Shown: in pieces, positions 54,521-64,000 of the stretch
Layout: each line of letters begins with the position of its first letter
Position numbering within the stretch: the stretch's first letter is position 1
NCBI GenBank assembly: GCA_023055355.1
Contig: JALJCS010000001.1
Coordinates: 95,403,381 to 95,467,380, forward strand
Source of the DNA: Agelaius tricolor
Lineage: Eukaryota; Chordata; Aves; Passeriformes; Icteridae
DNA length: 64,000 nucleotides
Direction of reading: 5' to 3'
Position numbers and translations under genes: made by a program
Notes under the pieces: model-generated
Database searches by the model: none
Told to the model about the DNA's origin: nothing
What the model saw: only the letters and a program-made list of their open reading frames with translations

Positions 54521-54879
54521 AGCCTTCTTCCTAGCTCCCCTCACAAAGCCTGAAAAAGTGACTGAGAGCAGTACAGTGAATCATAAGGGAAACAGAAGGA
54601 ATCCTCAAGTTCTTTTATGCTGTTTTGGGAAGAAAAGGGCTGGTTTAGGACTTCTTTAAAGCAGGGAGCTAGCAGAATGGTGCTTTTCAGACCTCACCAG
54701 ACTTGGTTAGGCTTGCTACTATGCATGGATTTTCAAAAACAAACACGCCCGTATACTAAATCCCCAGGGGATTTTCTTCATGTATTCATGCCTTTATCAG
54801 CCGATCTTAAGATCAGCCAGCGCGTATCAGCAGTAGTACTGCCACTTCAAACGCCGGCAAGACAAGAGGAAAGCAACAG

Positions 54880-55645
54880 GAACTTTTGTTGAGACGGCGG
54901 AATGAATCGGCAGCTGGGACTGGGAAGCAGCAGCGCTTCGTGCATCCCAGTCCACTTAAGCAAAACCAGCTCCGAGGGGTTCTCTGCGATCAAATTATTA
55001 TTTCTTAATCGTTCACCTATGAACTGTAGCCACAGAGAGCCCGGCGGGGCTGTCAATAATAAACCCCGGCAGAGGGGCGGCGGAGGGGAGCCGCTGCTGC
55101 CCCGGCGCTGCCCCGGCCCGGCCGCTCCAGCCCCGCCCGCCCGGGGCGCAGCCTCACCTGGCAGCGGCGCCGCGGAGCCGGGCCCCGCATCGCCCCCCTG
55201 GGGCTCTGCTTTGGTTGCTTAAGAAAAAAAGAAAGAAAAAAAGTAGGTCTAGTCATAAGGTAAGATAACTATTTTTTCTTTTTTCTTATTTTTAATATTT
55301 TAATTGTTTTTTAATTTGAGCGCCGCTAATTGCCGTGTGCATGCGCCATTGGCTGGCTCAGCGAGCGCACCGGGCAGTGGCGTAGGCGCGGGCGGGACGG
55401 AGCGGGGCTGCAGCGGGGCTGCAGCGGGGCTGGAGCGGAGTGTGCGGGCAGCGGACGCGCCGGGATGCGCGGCGGCCCCGGCTCCAGGCGGGCCGGACGG
55501 AGCAGGACAGCGCCGAGCGGCCGGGGCTGATGCAGCGTTGGGCTGGAGCCTTGGAAGGTGCACCTGGTGGGGCTGTGCTGTGCGGTTCCCCCTCCCGAAG
55601 CGCGCACCGAGGGGTCAGGGAAGGATAACCGCAGCCCGGAGACAG
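54880..55645 (+). promoter_or_regulatory. FILIP1: Intronic CpG island, candidate alternative FILIP1 promoter
   Basis: CpG dinucleotides, rare elsewhere in the window, are dense here in two lobes (about 55040-55200 and 55316-55620) separated by an AT-rich, poly-A/T-containing spacer. Lobe 1 contains ccccgcccgcccgggg (Sp1/KLF-like, around 55131). Lobe 2 opens with tgtgcatgcgcc (55336-55347, NRF1-like), an ATTGG inverted CCAAT box (55348-55352), ggcgggacgg (Sp1-like, around 55391) and three tandem 11-bp agcggggctgc-type units (55401-55433). No convincing TATA box is seen, which is normal for CpG promoters. Strong donor sites follow on the plus strand (55260 and 55845), and one lies on the minus strand (55157). 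The location, 6.3-7 kb before exon 5, suits a promoter for a short form of FILIP1. A separate non-coding RNA is the alternative. Promoter-like composition is clear; activity and target are inferred. Confidence 0.72.
55063..55259 (+). other. Possible alternative first exon ending at a strong donor
   Basis: At 55257-55265 the sequence reads AAG|GTAAGA, a near-ideal 5' splice site, directly after CpG lobe 1. Spliced to FILIP1 exon 5 (G at 61950), the junction codon would be AGG. The matching frame is open back to a TAA at 55060-55062 but contains no ATG. Such a transcript would therefore most likely use M248 (ATG at 62065) as its first in-frame start. A second candidate exon ends at 55844 (ttta|gtaagt); its junction would create an in-frame TAG, so it too would be 5' UTR. 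The exon start is unknown; the boundary given is only the open-frame limit. Confidence 0.35.
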
Positions 55646-56720
55646 GTTTGGCAATTCTCATCTCTCAGCTGAACGCTGCTTCGCCTTCGCTCTTTCCCTT
55701 TCCCCTCCTCTAACCTCCGGAATGAATGTGGATGATACTGTTGTGCAGTCTGAAAGGATGTCAGTCGGGTTTTGTTCTTAAAGATCTTTAGGGTTTTTCT
55801 TACGTGACCAATGTGCTGGAAGGGTTGGGGGGACACTGAATTTAGTAAGTGTTCGTATTCCAAAATACTGCCTTCAGTCACTGCTCAGCTGGAGTAAGAC
55901 ACTTTCAACACAAATGAACTATTTCAGCAAACTGGATTTCAATTTTTCCAAAATCAGTGTTAGAAACAGAAGATAAACTGTTGTAGATTACAAGCAATGT
56001 GTCCTCCTAAGGAAGAAAACATTTCCTTTACTTTCAGTGTATTTTAGAAACTATCATGTAGTTTAGAAGCAGCAAGAATATTAATTTTTTGTTATATAGT
56101 TTGATACAATCACTTTCCAAAGTTAATTCAGTTCTTCAGCAATGAAGAGCATGCACTTTTTTACACTTTGAATTTGTACATTAGGTAGCCACAAAAAATT
56201 GTCTTTAGGTTTACTAGAACTTCCTTAAACAAGCTTGTGTTTGTTTTCAGAGTTGACCCTGTGATAAACTGAACAAGAAGTTGGAAAGTTCTGTAGTAAG
56301 GTTATTCAAAAATTTTTCTCATTCCTTACCTTTAAAATGTAATGGATAGTAAGGAGAAAAGTAATACAGATGTGCTTTATTCTTTGTCTTGCCATGGGAT
56401 CTGATCTCGTTTACATATTTCTTCTCCCACTTGAGGTGGATGCATGGGAAGTATTGAAGCTGATGATTCGAAAGGGTGACCTAATCACCTAATTTAAGTC
56501 TTAGGCCCTATTGTTTTGTTTCCTAGAGAGCCTGACCACTTTTTGGCTCTCTTTGACTTCAGCTCAAGTTGTAAGTACTCAGAACTAGCAAAATTCAGCC
56601 TTTTGGGTATCTCAGCCTGGCCCCAAACACAGAAGCACTGGGAAATAGTCCTGACATGTGGAGGATTTCCCAGTGGCTGTAGAAATAATCTTCAAAATCA
56701 GCTGTTGTACATTAAACAGG

Positions 56721-56737
56721 AAAAAAAAAAAAAAAAA
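56721..56737. repeat. Poly(A)17 tract
   Basis: Seventeen A in intron 4. The sequence before it (about 56500-56720) does not resemble a known SINE or a processed copy that I can recognise, and no target-site duplication was seen. Confidence 0.8.
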
Positions 56738-57947
56738 GGAACTCCTTTATTGAGTTAAACTACCTCTTGCTGGTTTTCATTGTCCTGGGATTACAGACTC
56801 TTGCATCACTTAATGGGCAGCAGCTTTCTAGCTACCACTAGGAAGTTGTCCAGTCTCTCTAACTCTGCATGTACAGTAGCAGATTTTGGGTTTGAAGTGG
56901 AAAGATGAGTTTGCAAAGACATTTGCTTTCCCAGTAGAAATTCCCTGGGGATTGCTGTGTGAGTGGCAGAGAAATGCTGTTGGCCCCTCAGGAGGAAGCA
57001 GCCTTCATCAGCACTCAGTCATCTGATCCTTAGAGTGACCAAGTCCTCATTAATGTATTTGCCTTAACCCCCACTTACTGGCCATCCGTGAAATGGGATA
57101 GAAGTCATTACACCCCATAGCAACAGACTTTTGGAATGTAAATGGCAAAGTAAGGTACTACAGGAGTGGGAAGTCACATGGCTTTGTGCTAGAGCAGCAA
57201 TGAGAAAGTCTGTGGGTCTCCAGGCTGTGAATGAACTCAATAAGGTCCCCTAGAGACCTTACCTGCTTGACTCCTTTCCATCCTCTTTCTTCGAACTGCT
57301 GTTCCCTTACTGCCAGTTTTGATAGCAGGAGAAATAGCTCTCCACTTCTCCAGATTGCCCTCTACATTAGCCCCTCCTTTGAGTGCTTTATTAAACACTG
57401 GGAGACACCTTGGGAAGCTTGGCTTTGTTTGTTTGCCGAGCAGGGGGCTAAAACAGGCGAACACAGCTGAACTGTGGTGCTCAAGTGTTGATGTGTATGC
57501 ACACCATGGGAGCAGCTTATGGCCTTTCAGGGCATCTGGCTTGCCCTGCTTTCCCAGGATTTCCTTGTGTAGGTGAGTGTCTATTTTCATACTAGAGGTG
57601 GAAAAGGTTGTCTGAGTACCTGTGATGTTTTCTCATCTTGCTGGAAGTACAAACAGAAAGGGAGATACACACACTGGGATGATTTTCAATAAATGTTTGG
57701 GGGGCTATTTGCTTTTGCATGCTCTGTTTTAAACACTTGGAAGTGGATGTGTTTTTTTGAGAGAAGCCATGACTAAAGAAATGAAGGCACATCACTAGAG
57801 GGATAGAGTTGTAGCTGTCAGCATCCCACTGCCCTTCTGTTGATCGATTCATAGCTTGGAGGAGGGAAGGGGAAGCAGAAACACTTCAGCACCAAACCTA
57901 AAGGCAGGAGGAGAGGGAGAGCCTGGTTATTGCCCATCCCCTCCTAC

Positions 57948-58039
57948 ATCTTCCATGCTAGTAGTATGGAAGATAGTTACTTCCATGCCAGTAACCATTC
58001 ATGAGAGTTGTTAAAACTAATTCCATAGTTGTTGGAATT
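57948..58039. repeat. Two small perfect hairpins in intron 4
   Basis: The first has 9-bp arms atcttccat (57948-57956) and atggaagat (57966-57974) around a 9-nt loop, followed by a partial extra copy of ttccatgc. The second has 7-bp arms aattcca (58019-58025) and tggaatt (58033-58039) around a 7-nt loop. Both are short; no function is claimed. Confidence 0.7.
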
Positions 58040-61000
58040 AGTTTTCAATTAGTTTTCAGTCCAATGTCTGCTTTCTCTGCAACTGAGATTGGTTGCTGAA
58101 AGTTTTCAGGCTCCTGCCTCCCCAGCACAGCTGCCAACAGAGCTCTCCTGCTGCCCCAGCACTGCCTGGTGTGGCTGTGAACAGCTGAGGCTGGTGGGGA
58201 TCCAGGAGAGGCAGCTCCCTGTGCAGCAGGAACCATGTCAGCTTGCAGCAGTAGCTTCTGTACTCCAGCATCCTGCACCATGCCAGTCAGGTCTTTCTTT
58301 ATAGAACAGAATCGGAGCAGCAGCAGCATCCTGGGGTATTTGTTTGTAACTGAGGCAGTTAACAGTTGCACAGTCATTGTACCCAAGGGTTTGCTGCTTA
58401 TTTATACAGTACTGCAAGGGGCAATGTGCCTGCCTTGAGTACTGGACCTGTTCCTCAAATACTCTGGGGAGGACAGATAGTAAGGAGAGGGAGAGACCAC
58501 CAGGACCGCCATGGCAGCAATGACTGTGTATTCAGGTTGTGTATTCAGGGACTGACTCGGGCTGCAGGCTTTGCCATGGTACCTGTGGTAGCTCGTGGGA
58601 AAGCGGTGCCACACAGACTGCAGCAGGGCTGTCCACAGGAGGGCAGGCAGTGTGGTCCCTCGCTGGGCAGGGACCTGGATCACATCTGTGTGCTTCATTC
58701 TGGGGACATTCAGCCAAACCCCTGAGACTCTTCGTGATGAATGCAGGTTGTCCAGTTGTATCCACACATTTCTCATTTCTATTTCTAAAAAAAATACAAA
58801 CAAAGACACCACATGCAGGCTGGGGGGTATCAAATTGTTGGATTATCAGTGTTTTGGCTGTATCTAATGTTTCAGTACTAAAGGTTTTGTTTGTTTTGAT
58901 TTTGATCCTGAATGCAGGTGCTTTCAGCCTCTTGACAATCCAGCGTGCAGTTGCTCTGGCTAACACATTGAAGACCAGGTGCTGGGAGTCTAAGGGCTTT
59001 TAGTGTTGTATAGGAGCCCCTGTAGATCGGTGTTACTTAGCAAACATTAGCAGCAGCAGTCAGATGAAAAGCCTGATAGCAGCAAATGTGCTGTGAGGGT
59101 CAAGAGGGGACAACTTCACCTTGCAGTCCTTCTGAAATTCCAGTTTAACCACTGAGGTATGAAAGTTGTACAAAGATGGAAAAGCAGGAGCAAGCTTAAA
59201 CTCAACTTTATTTTAGTCTTTAGAAGTAACACTGAAAAGGTGTAGATTTTCAATTACTTTGGCAATTAACACATACATTGGTGTGCTGCCTTCCAACTCC
59301 CCCACAGACCCAGATTTTAGAAGAAGTTCCCATAGACATGAAAAACAAAAGTATTGATAAGTATCTTCTCCGAAAGTTGGCTTGTCATATCTAAGACATG
59401 TAGTTTCCCTGTGCTAAGGTGGAGGCAGAATGAAGTGCTGAATGTTGCTTTATTTTCCCAGAGGAGCCAAGCTGGTTATTCCCCACTGCTAGCACTCATG
59501 CAAGGCAGTGACAGGGCTAACATGCTTTCTTCTCTTGCTCAGCCTCATGCCTGGCATTTTCTTGTCTTAGCTTAACAGGTATTTGCATTTTTTTTCAGTG
59601 GCTTTCTCGGCAGTATTCCCCAGTAGACTCTCAGGTAATCACGTGGAACCGTGTATGGTCAGTGCATTATTTTGCACTCTGCTAAGCAGCCTAGCTGATG
59701 TGTATTGCCTGGAGCAATTGCTGGGTAAAAATCACATGTGCAGGCCTAGGAATTACAAATTGAAGACAGTTTTCTAAGCATCTCTAGGCATTTGGGTGTC
59801 AAGATTTTTTTTTTAAAGCAGTTCTCTGGGGTTTTTTAATTCATAGGGGTCACCTTAAAATTTTCCTGTGGGACAAGGGAGGCTGGAAGTATTCTCCTGT
59901 GTTTGTGACTTTGGGAGATGTGTCATTTAGAGCACCACCAGGTTCGACTTCACTATTCTGTCATGGAAAACTATTTTTGTGGAAGGATACGTACTATTCC
60001 TTAAAAAATGTAGCCTGGGGGAGATGAGGAAGAGTTCTTGGCTGAAACATTTGCATGAAGCACTGAGACAGAGCAGCCAGGGAATATATTGCATGCTAAT
60101 AAAGTTCCCTCTTCAGTGTGAAAAGTGCATGCTTTGTGAGTGACAGTGGGTCTTTTTTTACCTTCTGACATTCTAACTTGACCAATAATGAGGAATCCAC
60201 CAGCACGCCTTTTCAGTCCTTTCCAAAGAGCTGCCACAACTAAAGAGACTTTTCTTTTGAGAATAATCTGTGACCCAGCAAGGTTGGCTGCAATGTTTGT
60301 TTGTTTTTCTCTCTACTGCTGGTTCCTACTATTCTCTTACTCCCACATCCTATCTGAGTCTTGTTTTCAAATGCATTCTTCAGCCTTCTCCTTCCCTACC
60401 TACTGCATCCTGTGTTCTGCTTTCTGACTTCCTTCTCTTTCCTTAAAGCTTTTCTTTCTAGTTCCTTTTGATTCTAGTCCCCCAGGAACAAGGAATGAAA
60501 CATTAACAGTTGCTGAGTACAGAGTTAATCTGGCTCTTGCTAGGAGTGTAGAGTTCAGGTGAGGGCTCTGGGAGACATCCTTTGTGTATGACATTGTGCC
60601 CCGGGGCCCTTGGCACCACTTCATTGCTGGAGTAGCAGAGAGGAATGTATATCTGTGCTCCACCTGCTGTCATCTACAATCCAACACGTAAGAGAAGAAT
60701 ATTGATAAAAGTTGATATTTGCTAAGATATGAATGTTCCAGTTACTGCAAGTTAATTACCAGGCATTAATTGCTCTGCTATTACCACCTGGATGTGCATC
60801 TCAGTTGTAAAAAGGAAGCTGAGAAGCCTCAGATTTAGGGTAAGCAAAGCAAGTGGATTTGAATTATCCTGTGTCTTGACAGAGGATGTGGGAACTGTAG
60901 GTGCTGTGACAGTGGTTTGGAAAAAAATATTATTTCACAGTAACTTCAGTGTGCATACCTGTGTCTTTCTCAGTCAGACTGCTGCTTTTACAATAAGGCT

Positions 61001-61867
61001 CTTAGATTGGTTGGGATGCATCCCTGTGTTATCTGTACCTCTTTCAATTGAGGATCACCAGCCTCATAAATCTGTGCTTAGAACATGTGCAGGAACTTCC
61101 TATGTTAGTATCAACAGATCCTGAATATAAATCATGGGTATAAAATAGTTATCTTACTCCATGTTGCATGGCTACCACTGGGTAATGTATGCCTTTATTA
61201 TCTTTCTGAGGAGACACCTAATTTGGATATATGGCAAGTTTTTATATTGTCTGAAAACGCAGATTTAGAGGCCATACAGAGAAGAGCATTTTCCAGATGA
61301 GGTCAGCTATAGCCAAAGGTTTGACTAGTCTGGTCCTTGTGGTTCACAACATCTACTAAATGAAATGTAGAAGAAGAAACCTTTTAGCATAATAGTGACT
61401 GAGCTGGAAAATTTATCTTCCTGCTAATTTCATATGCCTGATCTTCTGTCCTGCTGGTTTGTTTGTAACCAGGATTAGTCTGTTTATGTGTGGCTGCATA
61501 TAACAATTAGTTTAATCTTTTACTTTATTTTACACATTTTTTCTGTATGCAAGACATAAAGAGGAATTCACCTTGTAATTTCATATAAATGGATTAGTGA
61601 GTAGATAATACTTGTCCTGTTGGGATATTATAACATCATCTTAACAGAGAAATAAATGTAAGGAAATTAAAACCTGATGTATTTGTTATCTGTACATGTA
61701 TAAAATCTTACTGTGTTTCAGATTTCTAGATGATTTTATGTATTTTTCATTCAACTTCTGTAATTCAAAGTACTTGGTTTGGGAATACAACTGTAGTAGG
61801 TAGTTATTTCTTGAAAATGAAATAGAACTAATAAATTACCTAATTATTAATGAATTAGTAAAAAAAG

Positions 61868-61920
61868 CTAAAATGTGATTTAAAAAAATATATATATATA
61901 TATATATATATACATTTTAG
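61868..61920. repeat. (AT)12 microsatellite flanked by a 9-bp inverted repeat, next to the exon 5 acceptor
   Basis: The arms ctaaaatgt (61868-61876) and acattttag (61912-61920) are exact reverse complements and enclose an A-rich segment and about twelve AT units (61888-61912). The transcribed strand could fold into a long AU-rich hairpin ending 29 bases before the exon 5 splice site. The 3' arm ends in an AG that could otherwise serve as a cryptic acceptor. The array length is likely variable between individuals. Confidence 0.9.
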
Positions 61921-61949
61921 TCTAACACACCTCTTTTGACTTGTTTCAG
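61921..61949 (+). promoter_or_regulatory. FILIP1: FILIP1 exon 5 branch point and 3' splice site
   Basis: TCTAACA at 61921-61927 fits the vertebrate branch-point pattern about 23 bases from the AG. It is followed by a T-rich tract (cctcttttgacttgtttcag) ending in CAG at 61947-61949. Exon 5 begins with G at 61950, completing an arginine codon split by the intron. Confidence 0.85.
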
Positions 61950-64000
61950 GTTGAAGAAACTTCTTGAGCAGGAGAAGATCTATCAAGCCCGGAAGGAGAA
62001 GGAGCATACAAAGAGAATCAATAAACTAAGAGAAGAACTAGTCAAGCTCAAATCATTTGCACTCATGCTGGTGGATGAAAGACAAATGCATATTGAACAA
62101 CTTGGTCAACAAAGCCAGAAAATACAGGACTTAACTCAAAAACTAAAGGAAGAAGAAGAAAAGCTTAAAATTATTACTGCAAAAACAAAAGAAGATGGAC
62201 AAAAACTGATGAAATTAGAGGCAGAACTTGAACACAAAACATCATCGTTTTGTCAAGAACATGAGGAGATGACTGCTAAACTGGCTAATCAAGAGTCACA
62301 TAATAGACAACTAAGGCTCAAGCTAGTGGGGTTGACTCGCAGAATAGAGGAGCTAGAAGAAACTAACAAAAATCTTCAAAAAACTGAGGAGGAACTTCAA
62401 GAATTAAGAGATAAAATAGCGAAAGGGGAATGTGGGAACTCTAGCTTAATGGCAGAAGTGGAAAACCTCCGTAAGCGTGTGCTTGAAATGGAGGGGAAGG
62501 ATGAAGAGATCACAAAAACTGAATCCCAGTGCAAAGAGCTGAAAAATAAACTGCAGGAGGAAGAGCATCATAGCAAAGAGTTGAAACTTGAAGTGGAAAA
62601 ACTGCAGAAAAGAATGTCAGAATTAGAGAAGCTGGAAGAGGCTTTCAGTAAAAGTAAGTCAGAATGCACTCAGCTACACTTAAGCTTGGAGAGAGAAAAA
62701 AATTTGACTAAAGATTTGATAAATGAGTTGGAAGTGGTGAAGACTCGAGTGAAGGACCTTGAGACATCTGAAAGCAAGTTGGAAAAGGCTGAAATAAGCT
62801 TAAAAGACGACCTTACAAAGCTGAAGTCGTTTACTGTAATGTTGGTTGATGAGCGAAAAAACATGATGGAAAAAATAAAACAGGAGGAAAAAAAGGTTGA
62901 GGGCCTAAACAAGAATTTTAAAGTTGAACAAGGGAAAGTTATGGATGTAACAGAGAAATTGATAGAAGAAAGTAAGAAATTTTTGAAACTGAAATCTGAA
63001 ATGGAGGAAAAAGTATCTAGTTTGACAAAGGAAAGGGATGAGTTAATTGGCAAACTGAGAAGTGAAGAAGAAAAATCATCTGAATTAAGCTGTAGAGTTG
63101 ACCTGTTAAAGAAAAGAATTGATGGTATGGAGGAAGTAGAAAGAGAAATTACAAGAGGTCGAACTAGGAAAGGAGCTGAGCATGTTTGTCATGAGGACAA
63201 CAAGATTAAGGAACTTACCATTGAAATCGAAAGATTGAAAAAACGTCTCAAACAACTGGAAGTGGTTGAAGGAGATTTGATGAAGACTGAAGATGAGTAT
63301 GATCAGCTAGAGCAGAAATTTAGGACTGAGCAGGATAAAGCTAATTTTCTTTCTCAACAGTTGGAGGAGATGAAACTCCAGATTGCCAAAACGAAAGCAA
63401 TAGAAAAAGGTGAAGTCGTGAGCCAGGAGGCAGAGCTGAGGCACAGGTTTCGTCTGGAAGAGGCCAAAAGCAGAGATTTGACAGCAGAAGTTCAAGCACT
63501 TAAGGAAAAAATCCATGAGCTCATGAACAAAGAAGACCAACTTTCTCAGCTCCAAGTTGATTATTCAGTTCTTCAGCAAAGGTTTATGGAAGAGGAGAAC
63601 AAAAACAAGAGCATGGGGCAGGAAGTTTTGAACCTGACAAGAGAGCTGGAGCTCTCTAAGCGTTACAGCCGCGCTCTGAGGCCCAGCATGAACGGGAGAA
63701 GAATGGTTGATGTTCCCCTGACATCCACTGGCGTGCAGACAGATGCTCTAAGCAATGAAGCAGCAGAAGAAGAAACTCCAGCAGTCTTTATAAGGAAATC
63801 CTTCCAGGAGGAGAATCATATCATGAGCAATCTGCGGCAGGTAGGTCTGAAAAAACCCATGGAGCGTTCCTCAGTGCTTGAGAGATATCCTCCGGCAGCA
63901 AATGAGCTTGCTATGAGGAAATCCTGGATACCATGGATGAAAAAGAGGGAAACTGGGGCGCAGACAACTCCTGATAAAGGCACCCGAAGCCACAGTAGTC
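61950..64000 (+). CDS. FILIP1: FILIP1 exon 5 (partial): coiled coil and start of C-terminal region, residues 209-892
   Basis: This large exon runs open to the window end (last full codon 63997-63999). The text around [37 protein letters not shown] and [17 protein letters not shown] identifies FILIP1 rather than FILIP1L, from memory of both families. Residues about 210-780 are rich in Glu, Lys, Leu and Gln with heptad-like spacing and form a long, multi-segment coiled coil, expected to drive self-association and, with the C-terminal part, contacts to filamin and non-muscle myosin II as reported for FILIP1. After RYSRALRP (780 onward) the sequence becomes proline/serine-containing and likely disordered. 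TSTGVQTDA (800-808) resembles an LC8 dynein light chain site. KLKSFxxMLVDER occurs twice (242-253 and 500-511). The first in-frame Met is M248. No frameshift or stop was found, and codon use is normal. About 320 residues and the last exon are missing beyond the window. Confidence 0.97.

Larger units (their letters stand above)
39222..61949 (+). other. FILIP1: FILIP1 intron 4, containing an internal CpG island
   Basis: This is a 22.7-kb intron with donor GTGAGT and acceptor gacttgtttcag. Most of it is unique, AT-rich sequence with several microsatellites. The exception is the CpG-rich segment near 54.9-55.65 kb, described separately. Overlapping open frames on both strands around 58.4-59.0 kb and 52.7-53.2 kb reflect GC-richer composition; no domain or convincing exon was recognised. 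I found no tRNA or other structured RNA gene. Confidence 0.92.

Noticed and set aside
54245..54659. Repetitive 'proteins' (GKGRE or SLPFP repeats)
   Set aside because: Direct translation of the (AGGGA)n microsatellite.
55304..55672. 122-codon and overlapping frames through the CpG island on both strands
   Set aside because: Ala/Gly/Arg/Pro-rich readings in several frames at once are expected from CpG-rich DNA lacking AT-rich stop codons. Treated as promoter sequence, not coding.
58402..59003. Overlapping frames of 143-154 codons on both strands with slightly raised CpG
   Set aside because: The frames conflict with each other, no domain or plausible exon borders were found, and the CpG content is far below that of the 55-kb island. 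A 13-bp direct repeat (58525-58550) is the only structure seen.

Overview
This window is vertebrate nuclear DNA, most likely from a bird. It carries the 5' two-thirds of the coding sequence of one gene, FILIP1 (filamin A-interacting protein 1), on the + strand. The bird call rests on a 5'-truncated CR1 LINE at about 30.2-30.7 kb that ends in the ATTCTATG-type octamer tail typical of avian CR1, and on low interspersed-repeat density elsewhere. Four coding exons were assembled by reading the protein across consensus splice sites: 19457-19729 (residues 1-91), 36865-37038 (92-149), 39043-39221 (150-208 plus two bases of codon 209) and 61950 to the window end (209-892, still open). The frame stays intact with no stop. 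Human FILIP1 is about 1,213 residues (from memory), so roughly 320 C-terminal residues lie beyond the window.

Layout: 1-19450 is the end of intron 1, or 5' flank, with no recognisable exon or CpG island, so the first non-coding exon and main promoter are probably upstream. Intron 2 (17 kb) contains the CR1 copy. Intron 3 is 2.0 kb. Intron 4 (22.7 kb) contains the most notable non-coding feature: a two-lobed CpG island at about 54.9-55.65 kb with CCAAT, NRF1-like and Sp1-like elements and strong splice donors on both strands. It sits about 6.7 kb before the large exon 5. An (AGGGA)19 G-quadruplex-prone tract lies about 350 bp upstream of it. I read the island as a candidate alternative promoter for an N-terminally short FILIP1, with M248 as the first in-frame start in exon 5.

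The protein has a basic, polar N-terminal segment, a CortBP2-type N-terminal domain from about residue 75, a coiled coil from about 210 to 780, and the beginning of a less structured C-terminal region. That region holds a TGVQTD sequence resembling a dynein light chain LC8 site. The rest of the window is unique intronic sequence with microsatellites and homopolymer runs. I found no tRNA, rRNA, CRISPR array, operon, second protein-coding gene or convincing viral element, and no clear new biological system. The intronic promoter, a hairpin beside the exon 5 acceptor and the LC8-like motifs are the items most worth testing.
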